Assembly: GCA_026936335.1 (NCBI GenBank)
Contig: JAPMXV010000018.1
Coordinates: forward strand, 124,001 to 188,000
Reading direction: 5' to 3'
Length of the DNA: 64,000 nt
Origin: Mantamonas sphyraenae
Lineage: Eukaryota; CRuMs; Mantamonadidae
The position numbers and the translations under genes were made by a program. Every line of letters starts with the position of its first letter. The first letter of the stretch is position 1. Below the pieces are notes generated by a model. It saw only the letters and a program-made list of their open reading frames with translations. It was not told where the DNA came from and made no database searches. Below are positions 45,994-58,454 of this stretch, piece after piece.

Positions 45994-48900
45994 TCATCCC
46001 TCAAACTCCTCCTCCTCTTCGTCGTCGTCATCCTCCGCCATGCGCTTGGCGGTCTCGTCTACCTGTCGCTTGACCATCTTCAGCAGCGTCTCCTTGCCCT
46101 GCAGGTCTCGGTTCACGCTGCTGATCTTGCCGTTGATCTTGCTCACTTCGGACAGCAGGTTCTTGAACAGCGAGTTGTAGTCCACTTTCTTCTCCACCAC
46201 CTTGCCCTCGGCACGCTTGGCCTCCAGCGAGCGTGAACGTGCCACAGGGTACACCGTCGTGTCTGCCGGCAGCTGGTTGAAGCAGTTCCACACAAAGGTC
46301 TCGTTGCCGTCAAAGTCGTCCCTGTTGGTCAGGAACTTCTGGCGCAGCGAGCAGTAGAACGCAAAGTAGTCCCACATGTTGTGCTCGTGTTGGATGTGAT
46401 TCTCAAAGCCCACGCCGTCGCGGTCAAACACGGACGAGTCGATGCCGCAGATGAAGCAGTTGCTCTTCATGTCCGCCAGCACGTCGTCGCGCTCCTGACG
46501 CAGTTCAGAGAACGTGTCCACAATGATACCAAAGAGGATGTTCAGCAGAATGACCATGATGATAAAGAAGAACGACAGCTGGAACACAAATTCCGCCGCC
46601 GGTCCCGGTGTGTCCTGGCCACTGAAAGTCATGCGCTCACGCAGGAACTCGCCCTGCGACGGGAACTGACCCAGGATGGCAATCCAGCAGGTGAACACAG
46701 ACGTACACAGGATCTCGTCCGGGTTGGGGTTCTCCACGTCCTTGAAGAAGGTGCCCTTGAAGTACACAAAGGCAAAGATGGCGTAGAAGTAGATGAGCAC
46801 AAACATGAGCAGGAGCGTAAGCATGATGCTGCGCCAGTTCTTGGTCACCGATCGCAGCACATTCAGCAGGATGGACGACTGGATCACAAGATCCACCAGC
46901 GGAAATGCCAACCAGTACGGCGACACAAGGGCACCCAACAGACTGGCCACAATCAGACACAGCTTGTACAGCCACATCCACGAAAAGAAGGCTTGGAAGC
47001 GCCACAGCGCACGCTGTGCAGGCGACAACCCATCACGCGACACCGTGCGTCCGCTTCCTCCCGCCTGTTCCTTTTGCTGCTGCTCCTTCTGTTGCTGCTC
47101 CTTGCCCGACTGACGTCCATCCTTGCCTCCCTTGCGCTGCAGTACACCCTTCCTTCTTCGTCTTCGTCGCTCTGCTTGCGCCCCAACGAAAACAGCAGAT
47201 CAGCCTCCGCCGCCTCCGCCTCCGCCTCTGAACGTTCGCCCTCTGCTGCATCACGCACATACTGCCTAAACTTGGTTTCCATCAGGATGTTCGAGTCCAG
47301 CACGTTGAAGGCACCAAACAAGAATGCAAAGATGCCCACCATGACCCAGGCCAGGATCTGGCTGATTTCAGTGAGGATGGGTGCCTCATCCGGCAGCGAC
47401 GATGCCAACACAATCAGGATGTTGACCACCAGGGTGACCACGTTGGAGGTGGTGCGGAACACGCGCTGCACACGTGCGTCCGTGCACCACTTCTTCACCT
47501 TGTTCTCAAACACATTCTGGCGCACCAGCAGGGTCTCGTACAGATCTTCGGTCTCCTCGTGAAAGTCATCCAGACGATTCGTGGCTGTGCTGCGATCCAC
47601 ACTCCACTTGATGTGCTCCTTGTCCGCCTCTGTGAGCAGCTTGTGCATCGGGTGCTTCACAAACACCACCCGCTCCAGCCGCTCGTCACGCACAAACTCC
47701 ACGTGGCCCACGTGCGACTCAAACACATGGTTGTACTCCAGAAACAGGTCCAGGTTGCGCATGCGTTCCGGCAGCGTCTTGTCCCCACTCAGGTACGTCA
47801 CAAACACATAGTAACGCAATCCCTCCTCACGCATCTCCTTGGCCAGATCGTGGTCCTTCTTGTGGAACCGCTCGTACAGTGCCCCGTAGCAATCCAACCG
47901 CTCCCTGAACGGCGACATCATGTCCTTGCTGTTCATCAGTCGGATGTGCTCCCCGCCGTCGCCACCTTCCAACAGCGACAGAAGCAACACCGTGCATGCT
48001 GCAAACGCCTCCCTCTCCGGACGAGTGCCCTCAATCACACGCTTCAACTCTGCGTCGTCCGCCCCGCTCTCCACACGCTGCTCCAGCGTGCCCCGCAGCG
48101 ACATCAGCAGACGCAACACCTCCAATCCCAGCCCCTCCAGAATCACCTTCTGATTGCCCACACACGGTCCCTGCATGGTCTCTGCCAGGGTGTCCAGTGC
48201 CTGTGTCAACGGCGCATACATGCGTCCCAGCACAGCCGCCACCTTGCTTGCCGGCGAATCCGAACGCAACACCTGCAGTTGGTTGGGCTCGGGGATACGC
48301 GGTGGCACAAGGGCATCCAAGTACTGCACCAAATCATAGATCAGGTTGATGCTGCTGCTCTTTTGTGCACGCAACAGGTTCTGTGCCTCCAGATTGTGAC
48401 CCTCACACAGTTGCTTGATCACATCCACCGTCACGTTCAGCAGCGACGTGTGTGCCTCTTCGTTTTCACTGCTCATCAGGCTGCCATGCCACCACGGCGA
48501 CGCCTTGGCATCTTCCGTCGCATCCTTGATCGTGGTCTGCATCTCGGCCAGAAACTGAAAGTCCTTCTGGTTGGGCATCAACGAGCCCATGCCCAGGTTG
48601 ATGGCATCCAACACCGTGCGCTGCACATCGCTGTTGCCTGCATCCAGCAGATAGTACAGCGTACGCAGTGCCTCGTACACAATCACAGGGTTACGCGACG
48701 ACAACAGCGTCATTGTGCTTGCTGTGCCTCCCAGCCTGTCCAACAGCGATTGCTGCTTGTATACAGGCTCCGGTCCCTCGTCATCGTCGTCGTTGCCGCT
48801 GCCCTGGTCTCCTGCGCCACCACCGCCCTTTTTGCCATCGTCCTTCTTCTTGCCATCGCCTCCAGCACCACCCACGCCGACGCCGTCTCCCAGCTCGTCG

Positions 48901-51900
48901 TCGTCGCCTGTGCGAGTGGCTGTTTCGCGCAATTTGCCCAGACCCTGATCCAACGCCTGGAAGCCCTGGTCCAGGGCTGTGTTGTACACCACGGGGTCCT
49001 CCTTGTTGTAGAACACCAGCCGCTGCATGTTCTGCAACACAAACAGCAGAAACTCTGTGTCGGTGCTCTTCAGTGGCGTGCGCACCACCTTGGACAACAG
49101 TGGATCGGGCAACTTGGCAAGAATGTCTGTCATCTCTTCCTTCTCACGTGCCACCTGTGTGGCAAACCGCTTGCGAAGCTCAGCACGATACTCGTCCCAT
49201 CCCTGCTGCACCTCCTGTGCCTCACGCTGCAAGTCGCCTCCGGCGTCTCCTGTGCCCTCGCCCGCGTTGTTCTTCTTGTTCTTCTTCTTGTCCTTCTTGG
49301 CCTTGCGTGCCTCCTCCTCCGCTGCGGCTTCGGCATCCTGGAAGCGTGTCAGTGCTGCCATGAGTGCATCCCATGTGCCCTGAGGGAATCGAATCGCATC
49401 CTGGCAGCTCTTGAGCAAATCCAGCGTCTTGGAGAACATGGGCCGCAGCTCGTCGTAGTTCAGCTCCTCACTCAGCACCACCAGCGTCTCCACAATCGCC
49501 AACAAGTCTGGCTTCAGGTAGCGCACCAACAGAGCCACCCACCCAGGACGCTCCAGGTTGGGCACCTCTCTGGGCTGCCTTGCCACAGCCGCACCACCGC
49601 TTTCGTTGCCACTTGCCCCACCCACGCCTGCTCCCGCACCATTGTCACCACCACCGCCGCCTGTGGTGTCGTTGCTGTCGTCGTCGACGCCCTTGTCCAG
49701 CTCCTTCAGGCCCTGGTTGCTTTCGCCTTCGTCGAGGATGCTGATGGCTGCATCGTCGTCGTCGCCATCGCCTACCTTGGCAGCCTCGATGTTGACAAAC
49801 GACGAGACAAACGCTTCCAGAGCGGGCAGGACGAGGGTGCGCAGGGGACGGACGTGGGAGATGCGCGCACGGCTGCTCTGCACCAAGGACAGGTAGCCCA
49901 GGATGTACTTGGCCACACTGACGAGATGCACACGCTCGCGCGGATTGAGGGTGCCATAGTCGCAGTCCAGGTACACATGCAGCAGATACTCCCAGTACGC
50001 ACTCTTGATGTCCACGTGCAGGTTGCGATCCATCAGATTTTGCATCACCTGCGACAGCGTCAGGATGCTGCCACACACAAATTGGTTCTGTGCGTGACGA
50101 CGGTAGCACGTGGCCGCCAGCAAGCGCAGCAAATCCACGTGGTACTGCAGGATTTCGTTCTCCCGCAGGCCGCCGTTCTTCATCATCTCGTCGCGCTCCA
50201 ACCGTTCCGACTGTGTCTTGAACAGCTTCATCACCTGCATTTGGTTCGAGTGCAGAAACTGCAGCACCTGCGCCTGGTTGGACTTGACCGGTCGTCCGTT
50301 GACCACACACAGCGATTGCAACAGACGCACGTACCGTCCCTGCAGGCCGGCAGACAGCAACAACCCGCAAAAGAACTGCACCTGGGGCTCCTCCAGCGAG
50401 GAGACCAGGATGAAGTTGTCCTTGAGCAGCTCAAAGAAGACATCGCCACCTGCAACTTCAGACCCATCATGCTCTGCATGGTGCTGATGTACGGACGCAG
50501 CAAGTTCTTGTTCTCCACATTGTCGGTGATGTACAGCTTGAGGAACTTGTAGCAGCGACGGAATGCAGGCGTCAGCGGCGATCCACGCTCCGTCACCTTG
50601 TACGGCACGGCCAGGATCTTAAAGATGAGCTTCTCGATGTCAAAGCCACGCAGCAGATCCTGCGACTGCCGGTTGGGTTTGCCCTCCAGACGCAGGATGT
50701 CTGTGTTGACGGCATGCGGCAGGAGCGACTGGATGAGGCTGTTGAGGCCCGACAACACCTGGTCGCGGTTGGCCAGGATGCTACGTTCCGTGTCGGTGAT
50801 CAGTTCCAACTCGGCCACCATGTCCTGGTAGCGACGGTGCAACTCACGCACCCCCTTGCCATACAGGATCTGCACGTTGTCCAGCCGTGCCAGCGTGGTG
50901 GCAAAGATCTCTTGCCGCGACCCCAACAGCTTCAGTGCCAGCTGGATCAGCGAAAAGTTCTCGCCCTCCAGCAGGAAGCCAATCGTGTCGGCTGTGTTCT
51001 TCTTGGGCATCAACAGGTGGTGCACACTGTTCTTGCGCACAAAGTCCACGTTGATGTCTCGCAGACGCGGTGCCTGGATCTGTGGCTGGCTGGACAGATC
51101 CACCTTGGATCCCAGGTGTGCCAGGAACATGTTGTGCAATCGCCTGTCCAGGTAGATCTTGTCCACCGCCATGATGATGGCAATGATTTCTGCCTTGGCC
51201 GTTTCCATCTCCACACGCAGTCGTGTCTGTGTCTCCTTCACCGCCTCGGTCAGTGTCATTGCCTTGGGTGCACCCGGTTGTTGGGTACGTCGCGCTGCAG
51301 CAGCAGACGACGACGACGATGATGAGGACGACGACGACGAGGATACAATGGTCAACCCAGGCATGGAAGCGACGTCCTTCTCGTCGATTTCAGGCACCGA
51401 CCACATCATGATGCGTTCCAGATGCTGAAGGAGCTGAGGCAGACGGCTGTCGTCCAGGGGCATGCACTCGTTGCTGTCAAACAGGAGCAGAAGAGACTTG
51501 AGCAGACCGTTGACGATGCCATAGCGAGTGGGATTGGTGGGAGGCTGGTGCGATGCAATGGTGTCGATCATCTCCATGGCCCAACTGATGAACGACTGCA
51601 CGTTCTCGTCCACCATGTCACTGGAGCCCCCTTCGTCTTCTGCATCCGCACCCACGTCACCCACATCCCAGTACTTGGCCTCCTGCACCTTGAACGACTT
51701 GCGTCCCTCGTAGTCAATGTACACGTCGCGGATAAGGCGCAGCACACGGTTCTTGAGGGCATCTGGCGACTCGTTGCGATCGTGAGAAAGCACGTCCATG
51801 AGCACGGTCATCTGGTACCGCTCACGCACGAGCTTCTCACAATACCGCTGAGGTCCCATGGCCAGATCGGCAAGCATGGCCAGCAAGGCGAGGTGGTTGT

Positions 51901-54900
51901 CATACATGCGACTGAGCTCCAAATCGGCCGGTTCGGCGTCCCCGGTGTCGCGTCGCACACAGGCACGCACCACATCGCTCATCTTGTGCGCTGTGTTTTC
52001 AAAGACCAGCTCACACACGCGTGTGCTCTGTCCCTGTTCACCCGTCTTGACGTTGCCCGTGACGTGGAGGGAGAGCAGGTGGCGGTACGCCTTGCAGACG
52101 AGTTCGCACACGCGATGCTGCATCATGTTTGTCTCGGAACGCACACGTCGCTCCACGGCCAGCGAAGTGCCCGTGGGAAGGCGATAAAAGGCGGTGCACA
52201 TGACACCCAACATCTTGTAGATGTCCGCACGGAGGTAGGGACGCTTGGTGGCCTCCACCAGCCAGTGTTCAATTTCCACCTTGGGGGTGGTGCACAGGTG
52301 CACGTTGCTGCGGTACATGTTTGTCAACACGTCCATGATGCCCACGTCCGGTGCACATCGGCACACGTACTGGAACAACACGTGGTAGTACGCCATCGTC
52401 TCGTCTGCGTTGCGTTCGTTGTCGCGCACAAACACGTTCAGCGTGCTCACTGCCTCTCGCACCAACGCCACCAAACTGGTCTGTTCGCCACTCAGCTCAC
52501 TCTCGTTGGGTCGACTGATGCGCACCAGTTTGAAATCCACCGAATCGGCGTTGGCGGCCGCCTTGGCTGCCTTTTTGCTCTTGCGCGTGGCTGCCGCACG
52601 TCCCTTCTTGCCCTTCTTGCCCTTGCCACCCTTGGCATCGGCCTCCTTGGTATCCAGCACCACCTCGACCCCGGCGGGCAGGAAGGGAAGGGCACACTCC
52701 AGCAGACGCATGAGCGAGTTGAGCAGACCGCGGATCTGCATGATCGACTGCACCCTGTTGAGACGGTTGAGGACAGAGGCGTTGACATCGCCATCGGCAG
52801 ACACCAAAGGACCCGTTTTGTGGCTGTCATACATGGACAGATGGATGGCACGCAGCATGCCAATGAGAAGCTTGGCACGCTTGGCCAAGATGGCCATCTG
52901 TGCATCCTGCATGGTCTTGATGCGCCTGCTCAGATCCATGTACTCTTCGTTGTTTTCCATCTTGGCATGCTTGTCTGCCTTGGCTTTGATCAGTGCCTGC
53001 GCCTGCGTAGCCTCCTGGATCTTTTCCGTAAACACCGTCGAGTCCAACACCTGGTTCAACTCACGCACCTGCTCCACACCCCGGTAAAAGTCAATGACCA
53101 CCGATCGCGGCACCTTGAGAAACGTCCAGATTTCCTCCAGGCACTGGCCAGGCAGTGCATCCGTCACACGATGCGTCATGGGCTGCGGTGCACTCATCAT
53201 CAACGCCTGCGCCGCCGCATCGGCGCTGTCCTCCGCTCCACCTGAGGACGATGACGATGACGAACCTTCGTCCATCTCAATCACCTCCATCTTGGCCTTT
53301 CCCTTGGCCTTGGTGGCTGCGGCTGCGGCTGCGGCGGCGTTGTCCTCGTCCACCACACTGGATGCCACACCCATCATGTACGCAGCCTTTGAGTCTTTGG
53401 TGCGATCAAACGGGTTGAGGGTGCTTGCGTGGAGATGGTGGCGGGTGAGCTTGTGCTGCACGCGCACAATCTGCTTCATGCGCACGGCAAACCCGTTTCA
53501 ATCGTCGAATCCACAGGCACAAACGTCCACAGGGTCACATTGCTGCGTTCGGGTGCAAGGTACAGTCGCACTGCGCCACTGTTCTCGTCGTCTTCGGTGG
53601 CTGTGGCCGCTGCAGCACCTGATGACGATGCTTTCTTTCCCTTTGCGTCGCCACCCTTGCTGCTGCTGCTGCTTGATCCCTTGCCACCTTTGCCATTTCC
53701 GGCGGCTGCCTTGCCCTTGGCTGCACCTGCCTTTGCTTTGCCCTTGCCGGCGCCGCCTGCTTCCTTGGCTGCGTCCTTGCCCTTGGCTGCCTGAGCGGCG
53801 CCGTCGTCCTCCTCGCCCTCCTTCTTGACACCAAAGAGGGAACCAAAGAACTTGTCTGCGTCGGCCACACCGCTCTTGAGACCCGATCCAATGCCCTGGA
53901 GACCTTTGCCGAATTGGTTGTTGCTGAGGTCCAGGTTGAGGCTGCCCAGGTTGCCCAGGTTGCCCAGATTGCCCAAACCTCCCAGATTGCCCAACCCACC
54001 CAGGGCACCAAACAGGTTCTTGTCCCCGTCGCCACCCATGAGTTCGTCGTCGTTCATCACATCCGACACAGAGCGACCAGAGGCAATCAACGCAGCCTGG
54101 AGATCGTCGGGGTGGATGGCCAGGTACTTGCCCGACAGCACGTGACGCAGATGGAATGCATCCGACCACTTGATGACACCACCCGTCAAATCCTTACGTG
54201 CCTCAATCTCCCACAGATCCGCCACATTCTCTGTGCTCACGTGTCTCGCCGTGGAGGCCGAGGTGGAAAACATGCCTGCCCCTGCCCCTGCGCCACCCAC
54301 TCCGCCGCCGTCGTCCTCGTTCCCAGCTGCCTCGTGACGCAGGAAAGGCACGGCTGTGGTCACATTCTCGCTACGCTTGGCCTCTTGGTTGTAGGTGGAA
54401 AACACCAGGTCGTGCTCCCTGTGCGTGAGGCCAAACACGCCGCCCACCCGCAGAACGGTGGACAAGCACGCCGGGGTGAACCGATGGATGGAAAACAGCG
54501 ACGACTGATCCAGATGTCCACACACACACGATCGTCCAAACTTGTCCACAATGTATGTGCGTGTGTCCTTGCTCAACAACGGGTTGTCTTCTGCCGCTGC
54601 CACGTCCAGGATCAGCGCATTGTCAGCGCCGCCGCTGCCGCTGCTGCTGCTGCTGCTACTGCTGCCCTCGCCTCCCGAGGTTCCACTGCTGCTTTTGGTG
54701 TGTGCGTGTGTGTCATCGTCATCATCGTCGCCACCCATGCTGGGTGCCATCGTGTTGTACGGGTCGTCTTCCGGGAACTGAGCAAAGGGAGAGCGGTGTG
54801 TGTGAGTGAGGCTGCGTGTACAGAATGGCCCTTGCGCCTGAACCACACATGCCAATGCCTCCACGTCCCACCCATCTCCTGCCCATGCTTCGTTTCCACC

Positions 54901-56067
54901 CGTCCCTGTCCACGTACCTTGGCCAGCAATGCCGTGCGCAGGCCTGCGTGGCTCACAATCACGCTGTCGTCGACCTGGATTTGCTGTCCCTTTTCTGCAC
55001 GTTTGCCGTGGTTGGCGTCCACCACGCGTATGTAGGGGCATGTGTGAGCATCACCACAGTCCACCATCCAACCGCACATCTCCTGGTGCCATTGCCGTGG
55101 ACACCCTATGTCCCTGTGGCTCGCATTTCGCCTTGGCAAAACTCACCGCGTGCTTTCGAGCCCGGCAGCAGCTGCAAATTGGTGTCTTCGCTGGGCGAGT
55201 CAACCAGGAACACGCGCTGAGACTGCGTCCATCGCTCCTGCTCGCCTCGTTGCATGCACATGTACTTGCCCGTCAATGAATGCTGTGTGTGAATGTGTGT
55301 GTCCTCCTTGCGTCAGTCTGTGTTGTGCCTCAGGCGCCCTCGCATGTGCCGCCCTCGCTCCCCGCCGCCGTCCCGCGTCAAGGATACACCACCCGGGCCG
55401 CCGTACGGCATGATGGCGCCACACCCTGGCCATTTCACACGTACCCTCAGTTGCACCACCTGTCCAAAGGTCACCTTCGATCCAAAGAAGCGACCTCCCT
55501 CTTCGCCCGAGCTGTGCAGAGGCCCATAAAACAAACGTGCGCCAATCCGGTGTCAGTGCCTCCCTCGTCGTCGTCGTCGTCCCCCAACCCCCCCCCCGTT
55601 TGGGACGCTAAAAAGGTTGATGTCCATCCAACATACCCTGCATTCTCTGCGGCCCCTTCGCCCGTGCCATCCTCTGTGCTGTTCAGGGTGCCGTCTCCGC
55701 TGCTGCTGCTGTGTTCGCTCTTGGAGTGGCCCTGGTACTTTTCCGTGATCACCCACAAGTTGGCCTTGAACCCAGACACGGGCTCCACAAACATCCCGTC
55801 GTCCTGGTTTTCAATGCACACAATCTCTCCTGCACGTGTGGACATCCGTGTCACACCCACAACGCGTGTGTGTCAGCGTTGCGGCGTCCCTCCTCGTGTC
55901 GCAAGGCTGCACCGCTACACCCACCGCCCCCGCCACTCACCATCGGCACAATTCAGGAACCGTGAATTTTCCGTTACGCCGTTGCGCACAATCGACAGAT
56001 ACACCTCGTCGCCGATGCTCACAAACGGAGTCTCGGCCACTACGCCGCTGTCTTCAAGCGACTGCAT
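45994..56067 (-). CDS. ITPR: IP3 receptor Ca2+ release channel, with reading-frame breaks
   Basis: Six or so 5' exons (56067-about 55941, 55829-55637, 55511-55445, 55282-55147, then about 55100 downstream) lead into an 8.8-kb intron-poor body. Domains: N-terminal beta-trefoil, MIR repeats (LWEIEARKDLTGG, then AFHLRHVLSGKYLAIHP), RIH and RIH-associated helical regions, six TM segments near the C terminus, and the diagnostic ILLNILFGIIVDTFSELRQE and CFICGIDSSVFDRDG with the HIQHEHNMW zinc/coupling motif. This is an IP3R, not a ryanodine receptor, because RyR SPRY repeats are absent. The frame drops by one base near 53505 and again near 50445, each inside conserved sequence, and changes near 47130, where a 38-nt intron could explain it. 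The usual GGGVGD filter is not recognisable. It starts 62 bp after the PTEN stop. Confidence 0.85.
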
Positions 56068-56129
56068 CGTGTCTGCGGAAAAAGTGCTGGACGGCCCGGC
56101 GCAAGGTCTTTTCCCAGGCAAGGCATTGG

Positions 56130-58362
56130 TTACAGTTTAATCACCTTGAGGGGACTCCCATCTTCACTCTCATCTTCCTTGCAGTACATGCGACGGTGTT
56201 GGATGTTGCCATGCAGATCGACGATGCTAAAGGCAACGCGCAGCCATCCCTCACGGCCTTGCACGCCCTCCAAGGGCACAGGGTCGTCCACCAGATGCAC
56301 ACCGCCAGCCACCATGTGTGCAAATGCCCCTTGGATGGTGTCACTGTCCAGTTCGCTGTTGAGGGCTGCCTTGAGAAACGGGGCGGTGCAATCCGGATGC
56401 ACCACATCCGACAGAGCCTCCACGTCGCCCTGCTGCATGGCGTCCAACAACACCAGCGCAGGGTTGCTTGCACCCAAGGTTTCCTCCAACTCACTGTCCC
56501 CAGCTGCGTCCAGGCCATCGCCACTTGTGACGGATTGGGAACCAGCGTCGCCGTTGTCACCACCATCCATGTCATCATCGTCGTCCAACGAGTACCGTGT
56601 CTTTCCATCCCCATCGCCCTCCTTGGTCACCTTGACCAGTTGCACAGAGCGTCTGTACACCGACCGAGGACGTGCCTTGCCCAGAGCGTGGGCTTGTGCC
56701 AAGCGCAGCTGCTCCTCCAGTCCACTCAGGTCCTGGTAGTTGTCCTCAAACTCGTCATCGACAGATTGCTGTGTGTTTCAATGATGGCTGCTCCTCCTTG
56801 TCCATCGTCGCCACTGCCACTGCTGCTGGATGACACCAACAGGTCGCTGGTGCTCTCACCCCTCTCGTACTTTTCTTTGGTCAGCGACTGTGCTCGCCGG
56901 ATCATACTCATGCTCTGCTCCTCCATGTCATCGTCCACATCGCCCCCTTCTCCACCACCTCCTCCACTTCCGTTGTTGTTGCCGACGCCGCCACTGCTGC
57001 TGCTGCTGCTGCTGCCTCCTGCTCCTTGTCCGTCATCGCCTGTGTAGCGCTTGCCCGCCTCGAGCTCGCGCAGGAAGTAGTCGTGCTCATCGATAAAGTC
57101 GGCAGGGTCCTGGTTGGGCTTGATCTGTACAAACTGCAGCTCAATGGCAAAGTCCTGTGGATACTTCTTGCCATCTTTGTCCTTGTGGGGTCCATCGATG
57201 TCTGTGCGCGTCAACACCAGCCGCAACTCGTCCTGTACAAAGGCGGTGTGAAACGCAGCTCTCAGCATAAACGTGTCCTTGGCATTCTTGGTGAACTTGC
57301 CCGCCGACCGATGGTACATCTTCAGGTAGATGTCACCCAGCATGGTGATGTTGGGTTTGAACACCATCTCCTGGTGCTGATTGCGCGTGTACTCGCTGCG
57401 AATGGGAATGAAATGACGGGCGGGGGGGGGGGGGTGAGACTTGGGTCAGGAGTGACACAAGCACTGAGAGAAGGGGGGGAAGGTTACACAGGATCAGACA
57501 CACACACACACACACACACAGGGGCACACGTACACTACTTTGTTGGAGCCTCCACTGCTGTCGTAGAGGAGGGAGGTGAAGTGTTTGATGAGCTGAACGA
57601 CGGGGCGGCAACCACCACTGTCGATGCTGGGCACACCACGCACTCGGATTTCCTTAAGTACCAATGGGGCGTGGTTGGCCAAATCCACCTGCTGCTTCAT
57701 GGCCATCTCAAAGTATCGCACATAGCTGGAGGACGGGAGGCAGGAGGGGAGCAGCGTGAGATTTTCCAGGGGCGGGGGGGAACTCTGTTGTGTCAGCCAC
57801 TTGCCACACACGCACACACACACACACATGGATTTTTTTACCGTTGTTGAGAGGGGATGGTAACCCCCTTTCCGTCGTAGGTGCGTTTGCTGCCAAAGGA
57901 GTCGAGGGCGTCCTGGGTGTCGCTGGCAAGGTGTGCGTAGAGGAGGTAGGAGGCAACGGCAGTGCCTGTACGACCCTTGCCTGCCTTGCAATGGACCACA
58001 ATGACGTTCTTTGGGTCGGAAGTGACCCATGCGTGCATGCACTCGCAGATTTTAAAGAGCAGACCCAGCGTGGGTGCATGGTGGTCGGGCCAGGAGTACT
58101 CCAGAATCTGAAAGTCAAACTTTTCGTACGCATACTGGCGTTCACTGGTGTTGATGATGAGGTACTGGCCTCCATGTCGTTCGGCCAGGAATTCGGCAAC
58201 CTGGTCGATGGGATTGCGGTAGGTTCCTTCAATGCCCTCGGAGGGAAGGCCCATGGCAATGACGTTGTCGGTGATGTACGTCAGGTCCAGGTCGTACTTG
58301 CCGTCCTGGTACCGCACCTTTTTCAGAGACACCATGCCACGCACGACGTTGAACAGGGACAT
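56130..58362 (-). CDS. PTEN: PTEN lipid phosphatase with C-terminal extension
   Basis: Five exons: 58362-57842, 57725-57534, 57395-56837 and 56768-56130 plus the small junctions between them all keep phase (2, 2, 0), giving about 636 residues. The catalytic domain is close to human PTEN: DLDLTYITDNVIAMGLPSEG, WPDHHAP with the loop Asp at 93, HCKAGKGRTG with Cys125, and GVTIPSQQRYVRYFEMAM. A C2 domain follows (FKPNITMLGDIYLKMYHRSA, AIELQFVQIKPNQDPADF). After a Ser/Gly linker and a 68-nt intron (56769-56836), the protein continues about 213 residues beyond the usual end, with a segment that may be NTF2-like. PTEN removes the 3-phosphate of PIP3. Ignoring the last intron gives an early stop at 56726. 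Confidence 0.88.
57498..57520. repeat. (CA)n tract in PTEN intron 2, beside the 5' splice site
   Basis: On the coding strand this is a GT repeat starting a few bases after the donor GTACGT. Intron 2 (57533-57396) also has a run of about 13 G (plus strand, near 57421-57433). Confidence 0.9.
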
Positions 58363-58454
58363 GGCTGGAGCCACACGTGCACACACAGAGAGAGACGGGG
58401 GGGGGTGGGTGGGTGGGTTTGGTGGCGCCGGTGCAGGCAGCGAGAAAGAGAGGG

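Noticed and set aside
47559..50552. Plus-strand open frame of about 997 codons opposite the IP3 receptor (and 51422-53245)
   Set aside because: Low-complexity His/Leu/Gln translation; the minus strand carries conserved IP3R sequence here.
55511..55640. Apparent frameshift in the 5' part of the IP3 receptor
   Set aside because: Explained by a phase-2 GT-AG intron (55636-55512) with acceptor CTGCACAG; sequence on both sides then aligns with the family.
45994..56067. Ryanodine receptor identity for the Ca2+ channel
   Set aside because: No RyR repeats or SPRY domains, length near 3,000 residues, and the C-terminal linker matches IP3R.
56726..56840. PTEN ending at the stop at 56726, or a frameshift there
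   Set aside because: A 68-nt phase-0 intron (56836-56769) joins to a long acidic and then conserved-looking frame ending at 56130, which fills the space up to the next gene.
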